This document shows positions 48,349-61,760 of a DNA stretch of 64,000 nt, piece by piece. Both the position numbers and the translations under genes were made by a program. The notes beneath the pieces were generated by a model that was given only the letters and a program-made list of their open reading frames with translations, did no database searches and was not told where the DNA came from. The DNA is from Physcomitrium patens (lineage: Eukaryota > Streptophyta > Bryopsida > Funariales > Funariaceae), in assembly GCF_000002425.4 (NCBI RefSeq), contig NC_037253.1, forward strand, positions 12,183,145 through 12,247,144, in the 5' to 3' direction. Position 1 is the stretch's first letter. Each line of letters opens with the position of its first letter.

Positions 48349-50175
48349 AACTGCAAATCTTCCACAACCAATACTTCCAAGCCCACCCAATTCTATCAAA
48401 ACTAATGTAACAGGGCAGAGAATGCACAAGTTCCCGTCCACATTGAGCTACGCCTCGACGATTGAATGATGCGACAATCGCACACAGCAACCAAAAATCA
48501 GAATCTAACCCTCGCAACACATTCAGCACATTCTGATCAGAGAGAGCCCTAGCTTCGACTGTAGAGGACGACAGTTTCCACGCAGAAACTGTGGTGGCGG
48601 CGATGATTCCGAGGGCTGGGTGCTTCCTTCACCGGAAGATGCTCAGCACGTCCAATTCTTGACGGACTTCGTCGTCATTTCGTTGTCATTTCGTCACCGA
48701 GGACGTGAGGGATAATGTCGATGATAGTCCTTGCGTCTATTAATGTCTTCAAGTCAAAGATTTGTAGACGAGGCCAAATTTTCATTTGCATGCAAAAGAA
48801 AACTTGCAGAAATAAAAACTAAACTTTCCAGGAATTCTTGAGCATCTTATTCATCAAATAGGAAGTATAAGTAACACTTTAGATATTTAATGAGTTCAAA
48901 ATGTGTTTCCTTTTACAAGCACTCATCCACAGATTATATAGATTTTCAGCGAGCTTCAAACAATGTTCATCTAATTTGAGTTTGAGAAATACTTTGCAAG
49001 ATTCTTATTTTTCACTTTGGTTCATTGCACACTGATGTACCAAGTGTGCACACAATAATCACAACTGGGTTGAAATTTCCAACAGCTTTTTGAAGTGACA
49101 AGATTCCTTTCAAAAGAGTGACAAGTTCTGGTCAATTCACCAACAACCCTTGAGCGAAACAGCATCAAATTCCGTCACAAAAATAAATGGAAGTCTTGAG
49201 GCGTTACACTGCAGCATCAATTCACCATCTCGTTCACTTATGCAATTCAATCATTCAGACGGAACATGATTGTGACCCTACTGGACCCACAACTTACAAC
49301 AATGTTTTTCATATACTTCTTTTTCCAGGTCATACTCGTCGAAAAAGTTCCCAAACAGATACCGACAGCTAGCTCACTTAGCTTCCTGAATTGCATACTA
49401 GAATTACACTCCGAGTTGGATCCTCATACCATGTTGGATTCTACCCATGCCGACCTTACAACTGCTCTTCCGTAGGAGATTCAAGAGTAACGCTGTGTCG
49501 GTGATGTTTGAGTGGTTACAGTTATCGATCAGATCCATGTCGGCTCACCGACACAAATGCTACAGGTTGGGTACATTCGGCGGCTTGGTGCTGATTATTG
49601 TGAGACATCTGGGAAGAGATGCTACGGGCTCAGATTCCATCGAGCAAGCAAAATGGTGGAAGGATTTGTCTTGTAAATGATCGTACATGTGGAGGTGGCG
49701 GGGGATATCTACAAGGATCAGGTCACCGCCGAGTTCTCGATGAATGTGTGGCCAAAACCGCCACATACGGGACCGAGTGTCGTGGTGAAAAATTCCTGTA
49801 GACACGCAGCGACACACTGAGGGACAGTTCATGAAGACCGCTCTTCTTAGTATCTTGGACGCCGAGACAACATGCGAAGCTCAGCGATGGAAGCTGCCGG
49901 TGGAAGTAGCATCTCTCCTGCATCGGTTTAGAGGCCGATCTTGTTCATGGCCAACTCCCCAGGTCCATCCCTGAAGGGAGTGTTTGCCGCTGAATATGAC
50001 TCCCGTGTGGATTGAGAACCGGCGGGAGCACCAGGGGAATTCATCGCCGTCATGCAGCGGCAACACCACTCATCCATTTTCCTTTGGAAGGAAATTTGCT
50101 TCAATCGAACCCCCATGCTTCTGTAGTAATGATCCAAGTTTGCCTGCAGGTACAGAAGAGGAATTGGCATCAGGT
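48349..50175. other. Region between biotin synthase start and RCC1 gene end
   Basis: Probably holds the biotin synthase promoter and 5' UTR (48349-49100) and the 3' UTR of the RCC1 gene (about 49400-50175). Overlapping open stretches at 49440-50180 exist in several frames on both strands; none shows a known domain, so I do not call a gene. Confidence 0.5.
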
Positions 50176-53100
50176 TTAAGATGAGACTGCAGTGGAGTTG
50201 ATAGTAGACGGTAAGATGACGGAGGTTTCATCATAGAAGATTGGTGGACAGACCAGATCGTCGGCAGATGCAGCCTCCATGCGGCGCTCCCAGTCGTGGA
50301 ATGCGTCTTCCTGAACAACACCTTCCACCTCCCCGTAAATGGCTGCGTGGAGGCTCTCAGCATGACGTCGCGCTTCAGCCAACTCCTTTTGAAGCGCTTT
50401 GATTTTTCCCGACCGAGAAGAATTGTCATGTGATTGGACTCCGGATAGCTTTCTGCTGTCTGAGTCTGCATATTGAAATCGAAGAAAAAAAAGCATAAGA
50501 ACGTTGAGACGATGTGAGTGCCAAACGCACGTTGAACATTTTCAGAAGATAGATGAGAACAAACCTGCTGCTTGAGGAGGGCATTTCTCGAAGTGTCCAG
50601 TGTCTCTGGAGGAGGTCCGGGTTGAAGCTCGGCTTAATCTTCGACAATCAAAGCCCATGGGATACAAAGCATCCGAGTGATTGGGTCCTTGCGACCCAGC
50701 TGTCCAGTGGACTACTGGAGTCTCCGGAGGCCACACCACTGGACACGGAAACCAGCTGTCGGAGGTATGTCCTGAACCTAGAACTCCACGCTGACCTCGT
50801 TCCCACGCCCAGATATCCCTACCGCCATCAGACATGGTGACCGTGTGTGCTGCCCCGCACGTAATGCCTTTGGATCCCGTGACAGGATGACAGTTTGCCG
50901 AGCTATCCCCGAACACGCGCACAGGAGAGAGAGCATCGCCGCTTCTTGAACCAGGGGGTCCAATTCCAGCGCAGAGGCCTAATCCTCCCTCCATTCCCCA
51001 CACCCAAACGTCACCTATTTCAGTAACCACAGCTGTGTGAAAGAGTCCACAGGCAACCGTCCGAAGCCGCTCGTTCGGAAGGCCTTCAACAGGAGCAGGG
51101 TAGGATTGATTTACCGTAGTGCCTTGACCTAATTGTCCATTCTCTCCCTGGCCAAATGTCCAACAAACGGACAATCGACCCTCTAAGCAAAAGCTCTCTT
51201 TCGATCTGGTGCTGGCACACTGTGTGAGATTACGGCTGGAAGATACGCGCGACGAGCCCCAAGCGGTCGACCTGAGGGAGGAACTCGTCACACTGTCTTG
51301 CCTCGTGCGCACGTTTGGAGAGTTTCGATTGTGTTCCAACTGGTCGACCATCGATTGATGAGTCCTGAAGAAACTATGCCTGGGAGTGGGGGAATCTTGG
51401 ATGACGTCCCAGCCTTGCTTGTTACGTCTACTTCTCGGGGAGTTCGGTTCCAATATAAGATCCGTAGGATTGTCATCCTTCACAGCAAGAATCGCAGTGT
51501 GAAATGCGCCGCAAGCAAGGTCAACTATAGAACCCACGACGGATGCGGCGAGATATTTCACAACCTGAGGGTATGGCCTGTCTCTGAAATCTCCAAGTCC
51601 TAGCTGACCAAATTGGTTGTTACCCCAGGCATAACAGTCGAGATCAATCTCATCTCTTCCTTCCACAAGAGCGACTATGTGTTCATTCCCCAAAGCGACT
51701 CGATAAACCCTGAGCCCCGAAAGTCCTCTTACCCTCTCAGGGCTCTCTATGTTTATGGCACGGTAGCTCATATCTCTGCTGCTGTGGTTGTCAGAATAGT
51801 CCGAAGGGTTGGACACAGCACCCCAGAGCCAAAGCGCACCGTCTATGTCTACAGCGCAAGACATCATGCCACCAGCTTCCACGAGGATGATCTGCACCAA
51901 TTTTTACTAGAATCTCAGAACTCACTCACAAATCAAGGTATAGCGATATTTCTCGTGAGGAATTCGGACACTCAGAAATCACCTTTGGCTGTATGCTCTC
52001 CCAGTCGGAAGTTGCTCCCTCGTGGCGCACAACCCCACTTCGGCGAACCTCATCGCCGGAGGTTCTGTGAGTGAAGGAAATTGGTGAGGGCTGCGATGTA
52101 GCCTTGTCACGACCAAGCTGACCGCCCATGTACAGTTAAGGAACAAGAGCTTCAAGCAGCATTTAAGCAAGTAAGAAACGCGTAGAGAGCATATTGATTT
52201 CGAGAGAGGAATTTGTAAAGAGAAAATGAATCGAATGTAAAAATTTCAGAGCTGGATACAGGCATTGTAACCCCAGGACCACACCACGCCGTCCGCAGTC
52301 AATGCGAGGTTGTGGTAAGCCCCAGCTGCGACCTGCGTAACTTTAGGTGGCCGATAGACGCCATCTTTGCCAAGCACGTAATGGGCGTGGGAGTTGTCCT
52401 CTCTCCCGATTGAGTGCGAGCCCCCAGGACTGTTTTCATTGTCAAGGTTCGTCCCAACGGCAACAAGGGTAGGTATAAGCTCGTCTTGGAAGACACCCGA
52501 TCGCCCAAATAGGCCTCGCCCCCATGAATACACATCTCCCGTGGCTGCACAAACACATTTATCTTCTGTCAATCGACATTTTCCAGGTATAAAATATTCC
52601 GCAGCCTTTGTGTAAATTCCGAAACCTTCCAGACTCAACGTCCGAATTTTGGTAGCTCCAGCAAGTGCAATAAGAAATAAGAGAGGTGGACAATTGCTAC
52701 GAAATGGAGGGATGCATTCAGAAACTCGCAAATCTCTGCCGCGGAAAACTCCGCCCAGAGTAGGAGCAAACTTGGATTCCTACACGAGTCACAGAAACTC
52801 GAGGGCTGCATGATTTGTGTGCTTAACCTCAACAGCAAGCTCCATCATTCTGGAACAAAGAAAAAGAGTCTTGTTCCAAAGGCAGTCAGTAGCTAAATGC
52901 GTTCCGCTTGCATTGTTCTCGTCAGAACGCGTAACGTCACACTGATGTCACAACCTTGAAGAGTTACACAGGTTTAACGAGCACTTCAATCCCAGGATAC
53001 ATTTCACCCCTGGTTTCTCCTGTGAGGATTCCGTCACACGATCTCATCAGCCTGCGCCTAGTTCAGTGCCATGCCCCGCAACAACCTCCACTTGCGTTCG

Positions 53101-53292
53101 ACTCAGCACGTAGTAATCCCAGCTCTCGATCACAATCCAACACGAGTTCTCCAACCTGCACAAACGCAAACGAGAAGAGCTATCTAAGCAAATGCGGCGA
53201 TCATTACCTGTGAGAGCAACAGTGTGGGCATCTCCGGCAACAAGTTGCACTACAGTACCCTTGGCATACTCAGAAGCTTCTCTTCTCGCCAT
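50176..53292 (-). CDS. RCC1-repeat protein with C-terminal coiled coil
   Basis: RCC1 repeats form a seven-bladed propeller used for protein or chromatin binding, as in RCC1 and UVR8; the partner here is unknown. Exons (minus): 53292-53208, 52544-52260, about 52129-51983, 51891-50565, 50465-50176; about 710 aa. Repeat signatures in order: VVQLVAGDAHTVALT/ATGDVYSWGRGLFGRSG, VTQVAAGAYHNLALTADGVV/WSWGYN...GQLGRD, ALWLWG, CYAWGNNQFGQLGLGDF, CWTFGQGENGQLGQG, VWVWGMEGGLGLCAG, IWAWERGQRGVLGSG. A Ser/Arg-rich insert follows the fourth. The last exon holds a coiled coil (KIKALQKELAEARRHAESL). Other junctions are phase-correct GT-AG, but the exon 2/3 junction is not resolved (see findings). The start at 53292 has an in-frame stop upstream; an overlapping 64-codon frame from 53444 may be a uORF or part of an alternative first exon. 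Confidence 0.85.
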
Positions 53293-54120
53293 ACCTCTTC
53301 AGCCGATTCTTCTTCACGATTCTCCTCCAACGCCTCTCTAACTTCCCTCGGATGTAAACTATTCTTCCTACTGCCTCTTTCTACTTTCGCAGCCAACCTC
53401 GCACACTGAAATTCCCTGCAGTAGGCGATGAGCGTCATGTCCATGAGAAGCGAACCAGCACACCAACTTCACCTGCTCTTTCTTCAAGCTGATCCATAAC
53501 AGCCTTTCCCCACTCTCCACCACCATACGAAATCCGAGGAGTTCCATTCTCTATCCCTCTCACCCCCTTGCGGAATCAGCACATTACAGCCAGCTGATCA
53601 CCGCAGCTGAAAGGACGCAGCCGCCTGTACAGCAAGCATGTTAGCCGCGCAGTGCTCAGTGGCGATCATCAAGTTCAACCCTCGAGAGTAAAACTCGTTG
53701 AGCAGATCCCACGCTTGCTCTCTGGCTGCCTGACACCCACTCCCCACTGACACCCACAAATCACCAGCAGACTATTTTACCCCGAGCTTGCGACAGAGCA
53801 TAGATATTCATATGCCCACGGCGTGTCTGAGCCCGCGGATCACTCAGAAACGAAAGTCCAGGTTGAGCGGCGCCGAGACGAATCCAACCCCAACCCGGTC
53901 CAACCATCGCTGATCGGTGTTGCATCTCGCCTGCGAACGAGGATTGATCGGGTGCGGATTGACCGGGCTCATCGACCAAGTTTAGATCTGAGAGGGCTTT
54001 TCACTGTAGCTCGAATCACATCGCGACAAACGACGTCGCGAGACTGCAAGCCCAGTGCAACCTGGCATTGCCGCTGCGATGAAATCTTTCGACCCAGTTA
54101 GTCTTGGGTTTCAACTAGTT
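53293..54120. other. 5' flank of the RCC1 gene, GC-rich
   Basis: Likely promoter and 5' UTR. Opposite-strand open stretches 53823-54101 (plus) and 53979-53761 (minus) overlap and have no recognised domain. GC content falls abruptly after about 54120, the right edge of the gene island. Confidence 0.5.
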
Positions 54121-54356
54121 CTACGTCCTGAGCATTCTGTGCTTTTTGTATAGTATTTTTATGCGCTCGTTCTTAAAAATCAAACAGTGCAAGAACTCAA
54201 CATGATAAAACAAACTATTTTTTCTTCATTTTTCAGTTATTATGTGCCATTGTTGTCATATTGAGGTGATGAAAATGCTTACACCAGTACCAGAGTCTTC
54301 TCCTTGTGGAAGTTTTATTTTATAGTTGAGATATTAAAACAATGACAATATATTGT

Positions 54357-54406
<50 letters not shown>

Positions 54407-55045
54407 GAGGTTTTGATTTTTTTACTTTTTGGTGTTTTGGTGGAAATTAGCTTGTGTCACTTCATGGTTCATAAGATACATGCAATAAATCTTTCACTTT
54501 TCATGCAACAAATGCATAAACCATCATTACAGATCTCATACTATGTTATACAACACATAAATTGTTATTACTACTCAAAGCATGTACTTGGAATTTTGAT
54601 GATGGATTTTCAAAGAAACACTTCAATAAATTTTTTAAATAGTTTTTTTTTTTTTTTGTTTTTTTTTTGGTTTTTTTATCAATACATAATAACTTCTAGA
54701 TTTATTAAAAAATAATATCATTTAATTTATTTAATTATAGTATATTTATTCATAAAACTCTATATTATGTTAATTGATCTTTAGATTGATTGTTGTGTAG
54801 GTACTATGTTTGATACATAATAATAAATGTATCTCATATAGACAAGATTTCTTATTTAGAAAGATATAAATAATACAAGGTTTCAAATAAGGTAGTTTTG
54901 TAAAACCAAATAATTGAGATTTATTTTTAGGATTATTTTAAATATCAAATCCAAAATATCACCATTCAAACTTTATAACCCTCTCATATTACCTCTTAAT
55001 TCAAATTTTATTATCCCCTAGTATGTAATCAAAGAGAAAAGAGAG
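54121..55045. other. AT-rich interval with a microsatellite
   Basis: (TA)n at about 54356-54379 runs into (TG)n at 54379-54406. T-runs are at 54643-54670. The open stretch 54353-54715 (plus) is a translation of these repeats and is not a gene. Confidence 0.6.
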
Positions 55046-55584
55046 TGTTGCAGATATATATATTTATTCCAACAATTATCTATATGAGTAAGTAGAAGTA
55101 GATAAAGGTAGATTAATTCTATAATATCTTCTAGAGAAGCTTTTTAGAAGCTTTTTTGACACAATTTTGACTTTTTGCATGTTTGTAGTTCGTTGGTAGA
55201 TTAGAAATTTGGTCATTAAATTAATCATGTACTACATATGTTGATAGCTTATAGCACAAGTTAATTATATGGTGCACATATAGAAAACTTATCTTGCAAG
55301 TTATAATATGTGTCTAGCAAAATCAATATGTATTGGAAGTCATATAGAACATTGCTATATAGTTCCTAGTTAAATAGTATATATGGAGGCAAGAGTGAAG
55401 CCTTCTTCACTCTTATTAATGCCTTTCTAGTCCTTAGTCTTGTTTCAAGACTTTTTGGTCTTCTTGTCTTTAACAATAGTTGTTTTAATTTAATATCATA
55501 TCATCTTTCAGTGATAATCTAGTCTTTTCAAGTGAAAAATATATATATTGATATTTTAGTTCTTTGAAATTCATGTCTCTAATA
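55046..55584 (+). repeat. 5' LTR of element I
   Basis: 539 bp, begins TGTTGCAGATATA, homologous to the C LTR. The TATATATG box starts at 55378, and the predicted mRNA start ACTCTTATTAA is at 55409-55419, 31 nt on. The leader site TTGATAAGAGT (55587-55597) again starts after a 2-nt gap and pairs at 10 of 11 positions. Confidence 0.85.
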
Positions 55585-55845
55585 ATTTGATAAGAGTCAT
55601 AATTTATTATTCTTATCTTATTTTAGAAGTGAGTGGATTATTCCACTTCTATTGTTGTGTTTTAAAAGTTATAAATTATCAACCTTTAAACACACTATTT
55701 ATTTTTTTAACACAACTTTTTTTCTTAAGGAAAGCAGATTATCCTTCTTTGTAGAAATTTTCATTTGATATTAGAGGTTACGGATTATCTTCCTTTAATT
55801 TGACTTGTATATTTTTTAAGTTATTTGAAATAGGAGAAAAAATCA

Positions 55846-56850
55846 TGGATGCTATATTTGGTGGAAGAAAGAATAGATTTGCAACTATTATAGATCTGCA
55901 AAAACTTATCGACAATCTAAAGATGGAAATTTCACATATCACTAGTGCCAACTAAAACAACAATAATCTTATGCCTATGGAAGAAGTATAGAGTCTACAT
56001 CAAGAAATTGTGTAATTGAAGTAAGTAGATCAATTTCACAACCAAATTATGGAAGTTTTAATTCTACAAGAATGATAGAAATGAGGATTAGTATGGTCAA
56101 AAAGTTTGATGGAACAAGATTAAAATTTCAAGGATTTTTGCAACAAGTCAAGTTTTATCTAAATTTTCATCTCTTCTAATACCTTGATGGATTTATTTAA
56201 GTTAGATTTATGGACACACTTCTATGTGGAAGAGCTATCTTTTAATTTCCACCTTTGATTGAAAAAGATTTACAATTCTTTTATAAATTGAATTCATTCC
56301 TAAAAGTGTTTATGGCCACATTTGGAGAAAGTAATCGAGAAAGAGTAGCAAAGATTAAGCTTTTATCTTTATGACAAGGATCATAAGAATTCTAAAACCA
56401 CACTCACGACTTTGACTTGAATGATAAAGCTCTTATCATTCAATTTTGATATGGATTGAAGGATAATGTCAAAGATTTGTTATTGGAAATGTAAAAAAAA
56501 AAATCTTCAAAATAATTTTATTGTTCAACCATTGCATGCAACAATCAATTATTTAAAAGGCATCATAAAAAAAGATTGGTTGGAGAGGAATAAGTCAAGT
56601 AATGATGGTAGGTCCCAAGTTTTCAAAAACTTATTCATCAAAGGTGGAACCAATGCAAATTGTTATGATAAGTTTTCAATCCATTATGGAATAAGAAAAG
56701 ATTTGACGTTGTCAAGAAGATTTATGCTTATATTGTAGAAAAGTTAAGCATAATGTTCAATAGTATCTAAAAAAGAAACATAATTACAAAATGAGAAGCA
56801 TGATTGCCAAAGAAGATAATATATCAAAAAATGAATTTTTTTACCTATAA
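55846..56850 (+). pseudogene. Element I gag
   Basis: Begins MDAIFGGRKN at 55846 and contains a MVKKFDGTRLKFQGFLQQVKF segment (about 56094-56156) matching C gag. The nucleocapsid reads LCLYCRKVKHNVQ near 56725-56762, with the last cysteine lost. Many frameshifts. Confidence 0.75.
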
Positions 56851-58920
56851 TAGACATTGTGGGGTTGGAATCAAGTAAAATATTTAGTAAACGTCTTATT
56901 TTTTCTTAAGATCCTTCATCTTATTTTACAATAGATGTGTGGTTAGGATCTAAAAATTATAAAGTCTTTATATTATTAGATTCAAGAGTCTCAGCTTGTT
57001 TTATAAATAAATTTTTTTTAAAAAAATAAGAAATATCTTTAATTAAAAAAAATAAACTTATACATGTAGAAATCATAAATAGTCATTTGTTGTCTTTTAG
57101 AGATGTTATTCATGATACTATTTCTTTAGATAAATTAATTAAAGATCATAATAGCTTAATACTATTTAATATAATAAGATCTAATTCCAACTTAGTTATT
57201 TTAGGATTATTATGGTTACAAAAATATAATCCTTAGATATATTGGATTTCTTCTAAACCTAAAATTTTTTATAGTTTAATCCAAAATATCATTAATCAAG
57301 TAGAAATACATAAGTCTAGTACATGCAAATCCTTACTAGTATGTGAAAGAACTTTTATGTATGTCATAAGAGAAGAATCATCTTTTGCTATATATGCCAC
57401 ACCCATTTTTGATGGTGGAAAGATGTCAAGTGGTATTTCAAGCTATTATCAATATTTTTAAGACATTTTTTTTTAAAAAATAAAAATATTCTTCTAGAGC
57501 ATTGATCTTATGATTTTTCAATTGATTTGCAAGAAAGAGCTCAAATACCATTCAAATCAATCTACAATTTATTGTAGCATGAGTTGGTTATACAAAAAGA
57601 GTACATTGACAAGAATTTGGCTAAAAACTTCATATGCCATTTAAAATCTCTAACTTAAGCTCCTATCTTATTTGTGAAGGAAAAAAATTGAATCTCTATG
57701 GATGTGTATAGACTATCAAGGACTTAATAAGATCACCATCAAGAATAAATATATCCTACCTTTGATTTTAAGACTTATTGATTAACTCAATCAAGCAAAG
57801 ATTTATATAAAAATAGAACTACATGAAGCATACAACTTAGTCCACATCAAAAAATGGAATAAATAAAAGACTACTTTTCAAACTAAGTATAGATATTTCA
57901 AATATAATATCATGCATTTGGACTCATAAATACATCAATTCTTCTTCAATATCTTATAAATGATGTTTTTAATGAGTTTTTTGATGATTTTGTTGTCTGC
58001 TATTTAGATGATATTTTAATATACTCTAAGAATACAAAAGAACATGAATTTCATATTCATCGTGTATTACAAAAACTTAGAGATAGAAGATTATATGCCA
58101 AGATGAAAACATATATATTTCATATTACTCAAGTTGACTTCTTAGGATACATCATTTTCAACAAAGGTCTAATGATGGATCCAAAGAAAGTTCAGACTAT
58201 CAGAGATTGGAAGATTCTAAAAACAATAAAAAAATGTGTAATATTTTATTGAATTTTTTAGTTATTATAAGATCTTCATCAAGATTTTTTTTTAAATTAC
58301 AACTCTTCTCACATATTTGATATGTAAAGAAAAACTTAAGTAGAGTAAAGAAGTTAAAGCATCTTATAAAGCCTTGAAGATAATATTTATTTTTACACCA
58401 ATTTTATACTACATTAATTTTTTTAAGACATTATATATAGAAATAGACACATCATACTTTGCTATAGGTGTCATTTTGTCACAAATAGAAAGTGATGATA
58501 AGTTCTATCTAGTAGCTTTTAATTCCAAGAAATTTTTAGTAGCCAAGATTAACTATGAGATCTATGACAAAGAAGTTCTTGCAATCATAGATTCATTTAA
58601 AAAATGTCATCATTATCTATAAGGCACCTTGAGTCTAATTACTATGTATATAAATCAAAAAGACTTTGAATACTTCATGTTTGCAAGTGTTTTAAATTAT
58701 GACCAAGGTTGTTGAAGCATGCCTTAATCAAGTTTTGATTTTAAGGTAAATTATCAATTCAAAAAATAACAAGATTTATCGAATGCTTTTTTTAGACATT
58801 CTTATCTTGTATCAAAAGAAAGAAACATAAATTTTGATCAACAAAGAATGATTTTCTTGAAACTAAAGCATTTTAATCTCCAAGCAATAAAATCAACGTT
58901 GACTATTGATTCAACTTATA
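56851..58920 (+). pseudogene. Element I protease, RT and RNase H
   Basis: Protease LLDSRVSACFINK-like near 56970 (Gly of DSG lost). RT active site CYLDDILIYSKN near 57990-58030, FLGYIIFN near 58140. RNase H EIDTSYFAIGVILSQIESDD and KINYEIYDKEVLAIIDSF at 58440-58600. Stops and frameshifts throughout; ends abruptly at about 58920. Confidence 0.82.
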
Positions 58921-59094
58921 ATAGAATATAGATAAAATAGTTATATTATTGATACATAAGGATAGATAGTTAGAACCATGTTTGAGAAGTTATAGAAGTT
59001 TTAGAATTAGGATTAGCTTAGTAGACCAAGTAGGACCTATCATAGAACATTTTAAAAAGAATTTAGGGTGGTTATCTAAATAGAATCTATGATA

Positions 59095-59157
59095 GAATCT
59101 TCTAGAAAAGGCTTATGGCGGTTATTTAGGTGGAATCCACTATAGAACTTTCTAGAA
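59095..59157 (+). promoter_or_regulatory. Heat-shock elements in the J LTR
   Basis: GAATCTTCTAGAA (59095-59107) and GAACTTTCTAGAA (59145-59157) are perfect three-unit GAAnnTTCnnGAA sites. They lie about 75-140 bp upstream of the TATAAATA box at 59233-59240. Two further decayed relatives flank them. Confidence 0.55.
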
Positions 59158-59509
59158 GGAATTTAAGGCAATTATCTAAGTAGGATCCATCATCTAAGAA
59201 CATTTTAGAAAGTCCAATGTAGTAGAATAAAGTATAAATAGGATTAGCAAGGGCCTTTTGGGGCATTTGGTCAAGAATGGCTTTAGACCCTTTTTCTTAA
59301 TATAATTAGATTTTATATCTTCATATTTTATTCTATTCTATTTTAATTTTGATTGCTTAGTTTTGTCTTCTCTGTTTCATTTTGTTTATGTCTATTCAAT
59401 TTTGTTCTAGTCTAGTTTGTCCTGCCTTATGATGAGGTTTTATGTTATTGTGGATTAGAAGGATTTTGGACTTTTGAGATAGACTAGTCTTATTTTATTA
59501 GTATTAGAG

Positions 59510-60240
59510 CGAGTGTTAGACTATTTTTTGGTAGTGTGTCAATAGTTATCATCTAATCTAAGGTTAGTTGAAATCATAGAGCACGACTTATAGCACAAAG
59601 TCTTATGCTACTACATAATATTATGGCACAATAATCAATGTTAATGGAGATTGATGCCTTACAAGAATCATTGATACCACAAAGATGATAAATATTGATA
59701 TAAAAGAGATTATATTTCTATTATTGGAAACTAAGCCATCAAATTGAAGGTTGTCTAAAATGTCAAAATTTAAGCATCTACAAAATAAGACAGATTTATA
59801 GTCTTGAAACTCACCAAGTCAATAATAAGACAGAATAAGAAAATGGGGCCCTTTAATAAAGGCACCAAGAACTAGTACTGAGGATAGCTACTGTCTCTAA
59901 GAAATAAATGGCATGATCTTAAATAGTTATAAAAAGAATCAACTGATATATCTAATAGGACTTCTAAGAAGAAAACCATGTTTATTGCTTGTAGATTGTG
60001 GCTCTACAAAAAATTGCATTTCAATTGAAATTGCCAACTGACTAGGAATTAAAACTAAGGAAATCAAAAGACAAAATATATACCTTATAGATGATCAAAA
60101 AAATGTATTGTGTAAAACATGTGAAAAAAAAACCTTGAGGTTGTCTGACACTTATGTCTTAAGAGAGAGGTTCAAGGTGACAAAGCTAAGATATGATATT
60201 ATGCTTGGTATGCTATGGCTAGAGATGAAAAATAAGTAAG
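59510..60240 (+). pseudogene. Element J gag knuckle and protease
   Basis: A shortened gag with a decayed knuckle (YWKLSHQIEGCLKC near 59720), then protease PCLLLVDCGSTKNCISIEIA near 59980 (active site DSG changed to DCG), later YDIMLGMLWLE. Stops present. Confidence 0.65.
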
Positions 60241-60499
60241 TTAATTAGGTAGCAAAGACAATCTCTTTTAAAGATGGTAGATGCAATGTGACTCTTTGTA
60301 CCTCTGCATTAAGTGAAGAAGAAAGATAATTTGTAACTAAAGAATTACTTGTAGAAATGACCTTAATAAAGAAGCAAATATAATATAAGCAATTGGTATA
60401 TATAGTGGTTTCAAATCTTGCAACAGTAGTAAGCAAGATAGTTGGAGGAACAGAATGTACAAAGCAACTCAAACAAGAATATTTGGATGTCTTCTAAAC

Positions 60500-61760
60500 C
60501 AATCTACCTAGTGGCGTGCCTCTTGATCAAGGTGCCTCCTTTCAAATAGAACTGTTACATAGAGCCAAACTAGCAAATTGACCAATTTATCACGTAGTAT
60601 CAAAAGAACTTAAAGAGCTATGAAAGACATTGGATGAACTCTCGGAAGAATACCTTATTTGAGAAAGCACATTACTATAGGAAAGACTTGCACTCTTAGC
60701 ACCCAAGAAGGATGGTGGACTTTACCTTTGCATCAATTATCAAGGCTTCAATAAGCAGCCTATTAAGAATGCATATCCACTTCCACGTGTAGATGATCTT
60801 CTTGATCAAATTTGACGTGGAACCATCTTTAGTAAATTGGATCTTCAAAGTGACTATTAGCAAAAACCTATTATAAAAGAAGATGTAGAAAAGATGATAT
60901 TTTGTATATGCTATGGATATTTTGAATGGCTGATTTTATCTTTTGGTTTCACTAATGCTTTGACTTCTTTCATTGATCACATAAATAGATTATTTTGGGA
61001 TCTTTTGGATAAGTATATAATTTTTTTCATTGATGATATCCTTGTATATAATAAAATCCTTGAAGAATATGAAGAACACCTATAAAAAAAGCTGTATCTA
61101 CTATAAGATAGTTTCTTCTATTGCGAGCAATCAAAATATAAACTTTGGAAGTTAGAAGTCACTTTTTTGGAGAATGTAGTGTCCTTCAAAGTCGTGTGTA
61201 TGGACCAAGTTAAAGTGAAAGCAATGTAAGATTGGTCAAATCCCAAGGATGCTTTTGAAGTTTGTTCATTTTTAGGCTTTACTAGATATTATCGCCATTT
61301 TGTTTGGTAATTTGTACATATTGCTTCCTCATTAATAAACCTATTGGAAGAGGGTGCCTCATTTGAATGTAAACTGTAGCAGCAAAGTACCTATGATAGA
61401 TTAAAAGAAGCACTCATTTTTGCTCCAATATTGCAATTGTATGATCTCAACATTTCTTATACGTTTGATATTGATGCTTTTGACTTTGCCATTGAGATGG
61501 TCCTTCAACAAGACTTTGATAGGGGCCTTCAATTTGTGGCATATGAATTACGCAAGCTCAAAAGGACAAAGCGCAATTACTCTATACATGATCAAGAGTA
61601 ATTAGCAATTATAAATGCCACAAAGGTGTGGCAATACTATCTATTAGAAAAGCCAGTGGTTGTTTGGATTGACCATCAATCTTTGCTACACAATTTATAT
61701 TTAAAAAATTTAAAATCACCACATTATCATTAAAAAGAATAATTACATCTTTTTGATATT
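60500..61760 (+). pseudogene. Element J reverse transcriptase and RNase H
   Basis: Reads [42 protein letters not shown], the active site IFFIDDILVYNK near 61020 (normally YLDDIL), and FLGFTRYYRHFV. RNase H follows: YTFDIDAFDFAIEMVLQQDF and RKLKRTKRNYSIHDQE to about 61600. Stops in many places. Confidence 0.85.

Larger units (their letters stand above)
55046..58920 (+). mobile_element. Element I: truncated degraded chromovirus (A/C family)
   Basis: 5' LTR 55046-55584, then gag, protease, RT and RNase H related to C. The match to C stops at the sequence GATTCAACTTAT (about 58917), equivalent to C position 37278. Integrase, chromodomain, extra ORF and 3' LTR are missing; element J begins directly after. 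Heavily decayed. Confidence 0.88.

Noticed and set aside
49440..50180. Several 60-90 aa ORFs on both strands
   Set aside because: Located where the RCC1 gene 3' UTR is expected; no domains or exon structure.
53823..54101. 92-aa ORF, plus strand
   Set aside because: Arg-rich translation of the GC-rich RCC1 promoter region, overlapped by an opposite-strand ORF.
54356..54406. (TA)n(TG)n tract
   Set aside because: Ordinary compound microsatellite.
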